From Roridomyces roridus (taxonomy: Eukaryota > Basidiomycota > Agaricomycetes > Agaricales > Mycenaceae), in contig JARKIF010000027.1 in the NCBI GenBank assembly GCA_029378245.1, positions 62,001 to 126,000 on the forward strand: DNA of 64,000 bases. Direction: 5' to 3'. Shown here in pieces: positions 20,223 through 31,725 of this stretch; position 1 is the stretch's first letter; each line of letters opens with the position of its first letter. The position numbers were made by a program, and so were the translations under genes. The notes beneath the pieces are model-generated. The model did not search any database. It was not told where the DNA came from and saw nothing but the letters and a program-made list of their open reading frames with translations.

Positions 20223-23200
20223 ATGTCATTCATCTCGAATGCCAGTGGAATCACCCTGCGCGAAGGCACTTTCAATAATATTCAGGGGGACTTCGTGAAC
20301 ATATTCCAGGCTGGGAACCTGGCATCAGCAGACATCGGTAGTGAGTTTTCCCGTGGATGCCAGACGAAGGACACAGACTCATGCGTTCGGCTCGACACGC
20401 CAGGTCTCCTGCAGTCGCTTCTTGAGGACAAGCGACGGCGACGAGAGGACTCGGCAGGTATACAAGGTGACGCCGTGTTCGTCCTCCCGGGAGCGGAAAC
20501 TCAGACGCTTGGATAGAACCTGTGCGGAGACGAGAGGACGCAGAGGAAGACGGGCTAGAGGTTCGTGAAGACCCGCAACTCATATGCACTGTCTCAACGA
20601 ATGGAGCAGGTCGTTCGATACAAGGATGTCAATCTCACTCAGGAGATGGGCTGCGGACCTGGCTATCTCCTTCACGCAGGTAGATACAAGGACCGAGCGG
20701 TCATCGTGAAGGTTTTCAATGCCGGCAGGAATGCTCGTGAGGTGTGTTATACTGTGACCTTCTTGACTCGCTGCTGAAGCGGGTCGGAAAGCACTTAGAG
20801 GCCACAGTGGTCGTCTCGCGAGGACTTTGGTGAGCGTAAAAGGACACAGTCGAGAGCACGGCATTAACGTTTTGCAGGCATCCCAATGTGCTGCGAATCG
20901 AGGGTACCTCGGCGGCGACGTCCATACATCACTTGATAGTGTATGAAGATGGTGCCGTCCTCACTTCGCAAGTCGTGGTCCACGACTGATCATTTGCTAG
21001 CTCGTCGGAAGACAGCAGAAGGCCCGCTCGCCGCAGCCCTTAGGGACGATCTTGACAAGAGCATTGTGCTTGGATTCAAAATGGTCCGTGTTCTCGGTGG
21101 TATCTGTCTTCTGTTCCTCACCGGATCCCAGATTTCTAGCCTCTCTGTAGGGAATCCATCCCTTTTCTATTCCCCGGACTGATTCCTCTCTGCAGTTGGG
21201 AATAAACTATCTGAATACGCAAGACATCGCTCTTCCGCTGGGACCCGAGGTATTGCCATCTTCGTGGTCGTATTCCTGTCTCAATCCAGCAGAACTTTGA
21301 CGTCTTCCTCGACATTAACGACCGATTTCTGCTCAGTGTCAATCCACCAACCGACACCAATACGGCCCACCCCGAAGAGGATGATACACGAAGTGTCTGG
21401 ACTTTGTTCAACGGATTATGCCAAAAGGTCAGTCTACCTCATGACGGCTCGCTCGAAGCGCCGATGTTTGTAGGTCTTGAGGTCGGCCAATCGCGTATTA
21501 CACGGTATGCCTCTCTCCAATGCCAAATCATCTTGCTTACTTCACCGTAAAAGATGAGGATATTGAAAGGAAACCCACCGTTTTTGATTCTTCTCGCTCG
21601 CCAGCGATCTTGCAACCCTCGCCGGTGGCATCGCAGGATCAAGCCACCCTACAAAACGAAGAAGCTATCCCAAATAATCGCCAGAATGCCGCGGCAGTGC
21701 CCCCACGTAGAGAATTCGTCTGGCGGATGATGGATCTGCCGCAGTCCTTGGCTACCATTGCCGCTCAAATCACTCGAGATCTTGACCTACGTTGCATGTC
21801 CATCCACAGGCTCGTTTCGAGCGATGGCGGGAGCATTCACCGATGCCTGGGATACATTCGGGAAGAAGTAACGCTGGCGATCAGGACGGCAGATAGTGCC
21901 GTCGTATCACACGATGCGCCCACTATCCAGGAGGTGTGCTCCATCTGCCACGAGGTGGTGAATTCGGGAGAGGTTTTCCGTTGTGTTTGCAGACAAGAAG
22001 GTAGGCAAAACCTAGCAGCCGTGCGACATGACCCCTTATCTCTGTTCCTGTCTAGAACCAGGGTCGCGCCCCACAGTCAAATGTCGCTCGTGCAAGAAAT
22101 GGAGTCACAGGGACTGTGGCCCCACTCCGAACGAGTCTATTTGTTACTTTTGCACCATGCAAAACCAGCAGTATCACTTGTCTGAGCACCATACAACAGG
22201 TTCGAGCATTGCTCCAAGCACCGCCGAGGAGGATGGCGACTTCACGTTCAGCATCGAGGATTCTCCACCGTTGGTAACCCTTCTCTCTCGAAGGCGTGGT
22301 TACTGACCCTGCTAAAGGCATCGAGAGAATGAAGTTGACGCTGCCTCAATTACTGCCATCCAATCGCAAAGCGTCTCCCCCAGCCGCCAGAGATCCACCT
22401 ACAGAGGAGGGTCGCCCAGCCCATACCGCTACCGTAGTCCTCACCCCAGTCCCTACGATCTCAGCGATGGTCTGGAGAGCTATCGTGGGCGGTCGAAGAC
22501 GCGGGTCGAACGATATGGGATGCAGAGACGCTTCCCGTCCATCGACCCGTCGGTGAATGGCATCGACAAGAACTTGGAGGCTCTGTCTATCGAGGAAGCG
22601 CCGCAGCCGGAGGTGCCGTACCCCAGGTACATTCACGGTGAATCGTACATGGGCCGGCTTATACCTCAGGATTTTGCGTCTCTCGATGGGCAGGCGGGCT
22701 ATGAGGGCCCCTCTGTCACCCCGCAGGGTCCTCAGACTGATTTGGAAGAAGCCTGGAGGGTGTCCGCTCAGGTTTCCTCGTCCTTGTCGCCGATACCCCG
22801 CCCGGCAGCGGCTCCTGCGGAGTTGGAAGCCAACGACATCCATAACGCCGGCACTGAGCACGCACCTTCTGTTACCGCCACGAGTGGCGGCATTCGTAAA
22901 GCACGACCCCGTCGCAAGGAGCGCAGCCCCTACCCGCCCCAGCATCGGAAGGTTGATGGGCAAGGACAGGCCGATGACGCCTCGGGTATCTGGGACGGTC
23001 AGATGTCCCTGGAGGGCCCGGCGACCTCGCAGCCGATTCGGGCTCAAGTCGTGACGGACGCAACAGTCCGTGCGTCCACTTCCCGGCGCAAGGATCCCTC
23101 CAAGATCGGGGACTTCATCTGCGGGGTGTGCGGGTACGACTTTACGGCCAAGCACAATCTGACTAACCATATGAACTCGCACCTGGATATCAAGAACTTT

Positions 23201-23272
23201 AAGTGCGGCTGTGGTCAGCGGTTTGGGACTGCGCATGTCTTGAAGCGCCACAGGTCGAAATGCTCCTCGTAG
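20223..23272 (+). CDS. Family copy E: pseudokinase-PHD-C2H2 fusion (798 aa)
   Basis: Fourteen exons sum to 2397 nt in frame; the last three are 21554-22000, 22056-22273 and 22328-23272. The intron at 22274-22327 (54 nt, with a CTGAC branch-like site) joins the PHD exon to a long C-terminal exon. Domains in order: the leader, the kinase-like part (EMGCGPGYLLHAG, AVIVKVFNAG, FDVFLDINDRFLLSVNP), VPPRREFVWRMM, and the PHD finger (CSICHE, CVC, CRSC, WSHRDC, CYFC). A Ser/Arg/Tyr-rich linker follows, then two zinc fingers: CGVCGYDFTAKHNLTNHMNSH and a second CGCGQRFG finger with H-x3-H-x3-C spacing. The fingers predict DNA binding, which the other copies lack. An alternative is that 22520-23272 is a separate gene, but the phase-perfect intron and absent promoter gap favour one gene. 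Confidence 0.78.
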
Positions 23273-24067
23273 GATGGAAGCCCGAAGGTAAGCATTCTCC
23301 CTACATTACTGTGCTTCGTACTGACTTGTACGATTCCCTCTAGGGCTCGTGAGAGTCTATGGCTCCTTAAACAGCAGCGCTCAGCTGCTTCGCTGTTTTC
23401 GTGGCGATTGGACGAGGAGCCCGCTCCAGGCTGCCTCGGCGGACGCCATAGGCGTCTTAACTCAAGGGCTTTGAATGGCACCCGACCCGAGCCATTCATC
23501 AGAGCGAATCGGGATCCAGGCGTCCAGATTTATCTTATCAACTCGGTGGCGTCTTCCGATGCGATGGGCCATGGCCTGCGCATTACCCTGAAGTCTACAC
23601 TCGGCGGCGAAAGATTGCCCTGCGAGGTCCACGCTCGGCGGCGAAGGTATCATGATTTCCCGCCACACACCGATCTTTTGTCGCCATCCGTAGATGAATA
23701 TGATTCCCTATATACCCCGTGTTTTACCCTCATCCTGTTCCCGTTCCCGCTCCCATCTTGCTATCCCACTATACCCACCCAATGGCATGATACCGTAGCA
23801 CCCGATTTCGCGCCGTTCTCCCATTCGTTTCAAGTCAATTCGTATTCGTATCTCTACACCAAACTACACACATAGAGACTTGGACGGTCGGTTGCTATAG
23901 CTCTGTAAGAGTAAGGAAAAATTCGTGCGTATCGTATGTATTGGACAATTGTTCTGCTTGTAAGTGGATTGGATGTTGTTATGCATGCTTGAAAGAAACC
24001 CAAAATCGTAAAAAAGGCGGTGCGAGGTCCTGCCGACCTGCAGGAGTAGGCATCAGCTGCGGCCAAT
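23273..24067. other. Intergenic spacer of unit E
   Basis: This spacer contains the converging 3' ends of copy E and the intact minus-strand gene. The segment 23700-23960 is the unit-wide spacer (TTTCAAGTCAATTCG and neighbours). No separate gene was seen. Confidence 0.5.
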
Positions 24068-25141
24068 TCATTCGACCATCTCCCACTCTTGCTCCGCCGC
24101 CGCCGCCCGCCGACTCTGCATCCGAGACTCGTGCTGAGGCTGAGGAGACTCCCCGAGAACGACCCACGACGCGCTAAGCACGGGGGGCATCTCCATCTCC
24201 AGCTCAGCGTCAGGCATGGCCACGTCCGATTCCGCTTCCTCCGGATCCGACAGGTAAAAGTCGGGCTCGACATCCATAACGGCCTCGAGCAGCAACTCTT
24301 CGTCGATTTCACCTTCGGCGTCTTCGTCACTCTCCTCCCCCTCCCCCTGCTCCTCCTCCACATGACTCGCCCCTGGAACGCATAACCGCTCCAGCTCAGC
24401 AGTCGCTCCCAAGATACCGACAGCCAACCGCGCGCCCATGTGCAGGATCTTGGCACCATGAGGCGTCGCACGCAGACTCGCAAGGACGGCTCGTCGGTGG
24501 AGCGTCTGTGGGGGAGTGCGTTTCGGTTTCGGCTTTGTCACTTTCGGCGTCGTCGGGTCCGGTGTGATCGGAGGGAGTGTTATGCATGAGGACGGCGGGG
24601 ATGAGCGACGGGATGACGATGAGGTAGAATTTGAGGAAGGTGAAGGGCGGGATGAGCCTGGAGGAACGCCGGTGCCACAGGTCGTGCGAGCCCGTGCGGC
24701 CGCCGGGACGATGAGGAGGGCGCGTGGCGGTGGTGATGAGGGAATTGGCAAGTCGGTGTTGAGGGCGAGGGGTGAGCGTGCAGCGGGGAGCTGAGGTTTA
24801 CGCTGATGGATGGGAGGAGGAGGAAGGGATAGGGGTGTCGGGGTGAATGTCAAAGTTTGTGGAGCTGGCGAGAGTGCTGCCCGCACAAGCGTCCTCCGAC
24901 GGTCCTTTTTCTCTTTGTAGTAGCGCAGGGTGCGATTGTAGGGGACCTGTACCGGGAGTGGCTGCGACTCCGGCTGCTGCGGAGGAGGCTGCTCTGTGGC
25001 GAGCGTGGCGAGGTCAAGGACGGATTCGGTGCGGTGTAGACGCTTTCTCGGACGGGCATCACACGAGAATGAAGAAGCTGAAGCTGTACGCTTCCGCTGG
25101 GTAGGGATAGCGTCTACCTGGACCTGGACGCAGACAGACAT
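24068..25141 (-). CDS. Conserved acidic-tail protein of unknown function (357 aa), intact copy
   Basis: A single open frame from ATG at 25141 to TGA at 24068-24070. The N-terminal part is Ser/Arg/Lys-rich with a short NRTLRYYKEKKDRRR helix. The centre is a Pro/Ser-rich low-complexity region. A conserved block RTPPQTLHRRAVLASLRATP and HMGARLAVGILGATAELERL follows near residues 220-270, and the C-terminus is strongly acidic (EGEESDEDAEGEIDEE, EPDFYLSDPEEAESD), ending EQEWEMVE. I do not recognise the family. It is the only one of four duplicated copies free of stops, frameshifts or deletions, so it is probably the functional one. It is convergent with copy E. A further in-frame ATG lies upstream at 25240, but MSVCVQVQVDA at 25141 looks the more natural start. 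Confidence 0.7.
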   Translation of the reverse strand: MSVCVQVQVDAIPTQRKRTASASSFSCDARPRKRLHRTESVLDLATLATEQPPPQQPESQPLPVQVPYNRTLRYYKEKKDRRRTLVRAALSPAPQTLTFTPTPLSLPPPPIHQRKPQLPAARSPLALNTDLPIPSSPPPRALLIVPAAARARTTCGTGVPPGSSRPSPSSNSTSSSSRRSSPPSSCITLPPITPDPTTPKVTKPKPKRTPPQTLHRRAVLASLRATPHGAKILHMGARLAVGILGATAELERLCVPGASHVEEEQGEGEESDEDAEGEIDEELLLEAVMDVEPDFYLSDPEEAESDVAMPDAELEMEMPPVLSASWVVLGESPQPQHESRMQSRRAAAAEQEWEMVE

Positions 25142-25967
25142 GAAAGGAGGTGACAACCGGGTGGAAGACCGGCGGGTCAAATAAAGCCCCTTACTGTCTG
25201 AGTCATGCACCGCCACACATTGTTCTTTGCTCCCGATCACTCAGACGCGTCGCGAACTCATCTCAATCTGCCTCCGTCCACGTCGACATTGATTCAGATT
25301 CAGTTGTCAACCCGTCCCGCCCCTCCCAACCATCGTGCCCGCCCCCGCTCTTGACTCATCCCGAGCTCGGCCCCCGAACTGCCCATATTTGGCTAATGCA
25401 GGACAACAGCACAATGCGCCCTTTCTGGACGCCGGTGTCTTCTCACAGTAATATCGCCCCAAAAACGCCGTCATGACGCTCGGCATGAGGTTTCCACGTT
25501 TGCATACCAACGGCCTTTTGACTGCCCCGACTCGGAATGAAGCTCCGATTCCCCTCGTGCCTTGCTCGTGTGATGTGCCTATGACGTCTATTCTGGTCAT
25601 TCGATGCCGCACGGGGCCGCCATCCTCGGGAACGAGATAATTGGTCGGAATTTGGAATATCAAGCCTTGGCCGCCAGGTCATTCTTGATGGTTTGGAAAA
25701 TGCATCGCGTCGCGGCGTTGGGATTGGCATATCTCGAATTTCCAACCGGACATCTTTCGAATTCTGGTTCAAATCTTACACGCTCGTCGCTATACACTCT
25801 TTTTTTGGCGCAGGAACATCATGGACGTCTCCGATTCCGATTCCGAAGGATCGAAGTGCGTGTCATACCCTAGGGCCTACGGTGCATAACAGCTTGGCTC
25901 ACACTGTGGTTCTCGATCGAGCAGGCGCGCAAGTCTCCGTCTTGCACTCATCCCCACCCTCAAATCT
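25142..25967. other. Intergenic region between the tandem units and copy F
   Basis: It holds the promoter side of the minus-strand gene and the decayed 5' flank of copy F. No gene-like frame with supporting motifs was found. Confidence 0.4.
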
Positions 25968-27194
25968 ATGTCATTCCATTCATCTCGTACGCCAGCGGGA
26001 TCACTCTTAGTGGCGGCATATTCAACAACGTACAAGGGGATTTGTTGAATGTATGTCATTCAGTGAAATGTCGGCGGGGACTCGGAGGTCAGTTTTCGCT
26101 ACCTGATCGGGCGCAGGCCCGACTCTGAATCTGAATCCTTCCTTTTCCCTCGACGTTAACGATCGATTCTTACTCCGTATTAACTTCCAATCAACGCTGC
26201 TTCGCAACAAGAGGACGATATGTACTAGTTGCGCTTGGAACTTATTCAATGCACTGTGTCAAAAACTCAGTTCAGTTCGTACTAATATTTTGGTTCAGAA
26301 ACGAGTCTCAACTTGGCCTCAATCGCGCATTGCATGTATGCTTTTGTTTGAATGGTTGAAATGATCAAAGACGTGCTTAACCACACAGATGAGGATATTG
26401 AACGGACCCCTGTTTTCGGCTCTGCGCTGCGCTGGTGGAACCCTCATCGCTGCCTTCGCGGGACAACGCTACAACACAAACCGAGGAAAGAGATATATCT
26501 CAAATTCAGTACCGCCCCGTCGGGAGTACCTCTGGCGAACAACACAACCGTTGGCTACCATTTCCACCCAAATCACTCGAGATCTTGGCCTACGGCGGGC
26601 GTTCATTCACCGGCTGGTTTAGAGCGAATCAGCGATGGTGGAAACATACACGTTCGGGAAGAAATAACAATCGCGACGCGGAGGGCGGATAAGTAGTGTT
26701 ATCTTGGTGCTATCGTAACTGACGATGCGCCCGCCATCCAGGAAGTTCGCTCTGTCTGTCACGAGGTTGTGACTTCGGGGGAGGTTTTTCGTTTATCTGC
26801 GGTGAACCGAGTATGTGAAATCAATCTCGCCGCTGTGTTGGATATTCGTTTATCATTTATCATCGCTTTGTTTTTGGCAGATCCAGGTTTGCGCGCGGCC
26901 TACAGTCAAAAGTCGTGTAAGTATTCAAGTCTTGGAGCCATAGTATTTGTGCGCGTACTCCGAACGAGGCCACATGTCTTGCGTGGACACACAAAAGCAG
27001 GAGGTACGGAAGGAAAGTGCCGGGACGGTGACTGCAGTCGAAGAAACGTCGAAGTCGCGTCAAGGCGACTGGCTGATCTGAGCAAGCAGACTGCGGCTAC
27101 TCACCAACCGAACCGCCTTCTACCAGTCACGAGGACTCGGAAAGGCGACGCTACCAGGCTGAGTACCGAGGTTTGGTCTCAGACGTCTATCTAG
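25968..27194 (+). pseudogene. Family copy F (decayed, kinase-like core missing)
   Basis: The leader exon is recognisable (FISYASGITLSGGIFNN when read past the break) but has a five-base duplication (CATTC) right after ATGTCATTC, which shifts the frame. Exons for the glycine-rich loop through the micro-exon are absent: the sequence jumps to the LDVNDRFLLRIN exon (about 26145), then to degenerate linker pieces (GATGAGGATATTGAACGGAC at about 26390, RREYLWR at about 26520) and a PHD relic after an AG at about 26880. Multiple frame breaks follow. It is clearly dead and older than B or G. Confidence 0.85.
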
Positions 27195-27275
27195 GAGTTC
27201 AACGACGTTAACAACGCAATCCTACATGTAGGTTAGGAACCACCGCAATAATTACTTATACTCAAGTGCGATATA

Positions 27276-27510
27276 ACAGGAGATACTCAGATTCCCAATT
27301 TTGGGCCTTGCAAGCGCGAATCGCCACGTGATCGTGCTGTAGTGATCCGCCATCAGCGGCGCGCTTGGTTCTCTTCTTGCTCTCTTCCACCAACTTCCGC
27401 CAGTTTGAGAACGGATGGTTCGAAAACAAAAACTCTTCAGTGGCTCCTGGATCTTCGGCTGGTAAATGACTGAAATTCCGCACACTCCGTGATTTTGCGC
27501 AGTTTCCCTC
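27276..27510 (+). promoter_or_regulatory. Shared promoter module, copy G
   Basis: Ordered blocks GAGATACTCAGA, TTCCCAATTTTGGGCC, CCACGTGATCG, CAGTGGCTCCTGG and ACTGAAATTCCGCACA recur upstream of copy H (31122-31350) and at 37665-37880, always roughly 200-230 bp in extent. CACGTG is the core of bHLH (E-box) sites. It lies about 280-510 bp upstream of the copy G start. Confidence 0.6.
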
Positions 27511-27787
27511 AAATCAACTTGGACTCAGGACTCGGATCCATAACTTTCTTTCTTGGAGACGCCCAGTCTGCAAGGTTGCAGGTCCCGTCGGAATCGGCGT
27601 GCGACGTCACACGTGCCTTGGCTTTGGCATTTGCTCGGTCAATGCTTGCCTGCAACGCGTTTAACTGTCGGTCCGATGCTAAAAATGAGTTTCATAGCTT
27701 TGCAGTGCAATAAACAGCTTCAAGTTTGAGTCACACGAGGCAGCTCTTAAGCAACTTTCATCTTCCTCCTCATTCCCGCCCTCCTGG

Positions 27788-30095
27788 ATGTCGTTCATCT
27801 CCAACGCGAGTGGAATCAACCTAGGCGAAGGCACATTCAACAACGTACACGGGAACCTAGTGAATGTATTCCACGGAGGTCAGTTTTCTGTTTTCCCAAA
27901 CCCAGGTCTCTAATTTTGCGTTTGCAGATTCTCCGGACCTCTACGATCTCGGGATCGGAGGATTCACGCGAGCACGAAGGCGAGAAACGGAAATAGGTGG
28001 AATCCAAGTGCGTGGAGGTTCTCAGCCTTAAGAACCTCAGCTCATGAGCCGAGACAGGTTATACGGGACACGCACCTCAATCTTACGGTCGAGATAGGGA
28101 ACGGACCGGGTTATTTTCTTCATGCAGGAGAAATCAAGGGTTGAGCGGTCATCGTGAAGGTCTTCAACGCAGGGCCGACTGCTCGTGAGGTGGGTGATCC
28201 AGGTTGTCTTCCTTGACCACGCGACTTAAAACAGCTTTGAAGCACTTGGAGGCGACGGTGTCCCATTCCAGAGGACTGCTGTGAGTGTGCATTGAAATAA
28301 ACGCCGATGCTCTCACGTACAGCCTTCCAGACATCCGAATGTGCTCCGCATTCAAGGCAGATCTTCGCCTACATCCTCGTATAATTTCATAGCGTATGAA
28401 AACGGTAATCTCCGTCCTTGAAACGGGAAAAGTGTGTGTCTAATCTCGCGCAAGCTTTTTGGAAGGCAGCAGAAGGATCATTGGCGGTGGCTCTTAAGGA
28501 CGATCTTGAACGGAGCATCGTTCTCGGATTCAAATTGGTTGGTCAACTGGATGATTAATATCGACTCTCTTGATCTCATTGAGAGTTCAACAGGTTGCTG
28601 GACTTTCCGTGGGTTATCGTCTTCTTTTTTCACCGTGGACGCTGATCTGGTCCAGTCGGGAATAAATTATCTCGATGCGCAGGATCTGACTGTACCCCCT
28701 AGAGTTGAGGTATGGTCTGCGATCTTTCTCGACGGCTTACACCTGGATGTTCGGCAGAACTATAATGTTTTCCTCGATATCAACGATCGATTCTTATTCA
28801 GTATCGACTTTCCACCGAGCAACACCGATACCTCACAGCCAGACGATGATACTGGTGCCTCTTGGAACTTATTCAACGCGTTGTGTGAAAAGGTCAGTTC
28901 GCAATTTCCCGTCTGTGGAACGTTCAACCTTGTACGCTTAGGTCTTGAGGTCTGCCAATCGCGTACTACATAGTATGGCTGTCTCACCGGCAAATCGCGT
29001 GAATTACTCATCGTCACGCAGATGAGGATATTGAAAGAGCATCTGCTGCTCTCGACTTTTTCTCCTGCCCACCGCCGATCCTTGAACCCTCGCCTGTGCC
29101 TTTGCACAACCAAGCTAACATACAAACCGGAACAGAACAAGCTACTTCGAAACACGACCAAGAGGTACCCCTAGTGCCGCCTCGGCGGGAGTACGTCTGG
29201 CGAACGCTGGAGGTGCCCCAGTCTTTGGGTCGCATCGCCACAGACATCACTCGCGATCTGGAGGTGCGCGGGAGATCCATCAACAGGTTGACTCGGCCGG
29301 ATACACTGAGTGTGCATCGCTGCCCGGGTTACGTTCGGGAAGAAATAACTCTGACGACGAGGACGGCCGACAGTGCTGTCGTTTCTCATGACACACCCGC
29401 TATTCAGGAGGTGTGCTCGGTATGTCATGAGGTTGTGGACCAGGAGGCGATCTTCTGGTGCGTTTGTGGGGATTCTGGTGAGAATCATGGATCCTTGTTG
29501 TCGCAATACATTCTCATTTAACTCTTTTGTAGATCCAGGTTCGTTTCCTACGGTCAAATGTCAGTCGTGCAACGTGTGGAATCACAGCGATTGTGTTTCC
29601 AACCCGAACGACCTGATATGCCAAGACTGCGTCCCGCCGCAAAGTCCGGGATCGGAATTCGAACCCGATGAGTCTGCGAAGGAAAATACAACCAATTGTT
29701 CAGCGGACTCTTTGCCCTTGCCGCGCTTCCATGACCCGTGGACTCAGCTTGCGTCTTCATCCCCGCACGTAGCAGTCTCCTTGTCCAATGAGCCCACCTC
29801 ATTCTTCGACTCCGCGGATGATGCACGCCCGTTTTACATGGTGTACTGCGCTGCTTTTTCTCCGACTTCTACTTCTCCGCCTTCTGAGGAGGAACCATTT
29901 TCCTCACAGAGGTACACCACCACGCTATTCAATCATCTCCTCGATTCGCTGGTCTGGCTGCTGTTTCCCTCCTACCACCGACATCGGCTCATAGCAAAAT
30001 CTGGGCTTGCTATGAAAGATTTGAAGAGGCGCCAAATCTCTGACCTCACTCAATGTCGCGGCGGGACGCGGCCGGGGAGGACGCGCTTGAGCTGA
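27788..30095 (+). pseudogene. Family copy G: pseudokinase-PHD gene with one in-frame TGA
   Basis: The exon series is complete: leader MSFISNASGINLGEGTFNN (27788-27878), loop exon with EIGNGPGYFLHAG, HPNVLRIQGRSSPTS, micro-exon 28594-28608 (VAGLS), SGINYLDAQDLTVP, YNVFLDINDRFLFSID, SANRVLH, the VPPRREYVWRTLEVPQSLG linker, and the PHD finger (CSVCHE, CVC, CQSC, WNHSDC, CQDC). In the loop exon TGA at 28142-28144 replaces a CGA that copy H and copy J retain (KGRVV), just before the VIVK lysine. The tail (from about 29640) differs from all other copies and includes a hydrophobic LLDSLVWLLFPSY stretch. Apart from the stop, the frame and splice sites look normal. Confidence 0.72.
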
Positions 30096-31121
30096 GCCTG
30101 GGCGAGCTCGAATCGCACGGGCCCGGCGCCGGCGACCCTGGATATCCGTTCACATTTAGTGCTTGGACCCTACTCACTTATAGTTACTAGCGACACAGTT
30201 TCTGTAAAAGCCAACGATATCAGTACTTGACGATCGAGATGGTAGTACTAGCGACGGGGTTTATTCGCATGATTAGTGACAATTGAAGATGTTGAATCCC
30301 AAGGGCAAGGGGCCCCAAAACCAAGAGTTCGAAATTTCTGTCACTCTTGAGCCCGTGAGTGCTGCAAAGGGAGTCGAGCGTCCGTGATATCTTGGTTGGG
30401 GGCCGCCGCACTAATTACTTCAGGTGCCACAAGCCCGGAAAGGGATGTCTCGCGTTCACAATTTGGGCCTTCGTCGTAGCCCTTCGATTGATCATTGCAC
30501 GTTGGGGTGGGTCGGGGGCGGCCTGGCAAGCGGGGAGCGGCTATCACGCTGGCAGAGAGCCTCTGTGGATGCGGCAGAGGACAAGGCTTGGCTGATCTAC
30601 ACATACAAAGACTAACTAGACCACACTGATCATACCCGCCACCGCGACAGGGCCCTCGCCCTGGCACAACGTGGAGCAAACACTGTGGATATTCCAGTCA
30701 AGTAGACATTCAAGTGAGAGGGCCACGGGAGGAGCACAGCCGATAGACAGTGGCGCCGTGTGAAGCGAATTTTGACCAATTTGCACAGGAAAGGAAGCCA
30801 TAGGAGATTGGTATGAGCAGCTGTCCTGTCAGGCTGTCACCGGTGGGGCTTATATGCGAAGGTTACGGCTTGGGGATAGGTGGAAACGCGGCGCCATCAA
30901 CCCCCCGAGACCATCCACTTGTAAAGCTGTAAAAGGCTGTTGAAATGGAATGATAATAGTTATCAATACAGCACTTTGGTGCGACTTGTCGCAGGAGAAA
31001 GCCTTCACGTTGCCTTCACGAGAGAGATGACCGTAAGGAGCAAGGACAAATGGGATTGAAGAAGAAAAGGAGCCATGAATAATTTTTGAAGGATGGATAA
31101 TCACGTCCAAGTCCAAGCCTG
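30096..31121. other. Intergenic region between copies G and H
   Basis: A weak, shortened relative of the shared promoter module lies near 30430-30500 (GGATGTCTCGCGTTCACAAT then TTTGGGCC). Otherwise I see no gene, TIR or repeat. Confidence 0.4.
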
Positions 31122-31350
31122 AAGAGAGATATCTCACGTTCCCATTTTGAGCCAGGAAGCGTCAATCGTCGCGTGATCGCGTCACGGTGATGTGTCATCA
31201 ACGGCGCCCTCTCTTGCCCTCTCCGAGGCTCTCCCTCAACTCTCCCTTCTTCCATCAACTTCCACGACTTTGGGCATGAACAGTTATGCTCATCAACTCC
31301 TGGCTCTTTGCAATCGGCTCGTCAATAACTAGGATTTTGCACATCCTCCC
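31122..31350 (+). promoter_or_regulatory. Shared promoter module, copy H
   Basis: It carries GAGAGATATCTCACGTTCCC, ATTTTGAGCC, TCGCGTGATCGCG, CAACTCCTGGCTC and GATTTTGCACATCC in the same order as the modules at 27276 and 37665. The first block contains the palindrome GATATC flanked by an imperfect inverted repeat. Confidence 0.6.
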
Positions 31351-31725
31351 CGTCATTTTACGGGTTCCTCCAGAAGCGACATTTTGAAGGTCTGGTCTAG
31401 CCGTGTCCGGCTATTCTATGAAATTCGGAGGGAAACACTGCTAGTACTCCTCCCCTTTTGGGGCTTGCCCAAGTGAGTTCCATAGCTGTTCACAGTACAG
31501 TACAATAATAGTCCACACGAGGCGCAGCTCTTTAAGCCCACGCAATTCATTACCACCTTGGGAACATCATCTCCATGCGATGCCGGGACCAAATGTACCA
31601 ATAAAGGGATGGGCTATTGCCTTAAGAGTGTCAAGATCGTCATACATTTAACAGCCTTGCTCACACGGGGCGCAGCTCTCTGTCGCCCGCAAGTCTTCGT
31701 CTCACTCTCGTCTCCACCCTCCCGG

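Noticed and set aside
22346..23251. 301-codon minus-strand open frame
   Set aside because: Antisense shadow of the copy E C-terminal exon, whose plus-strand frame encodes recognisable C2H2 fingers.
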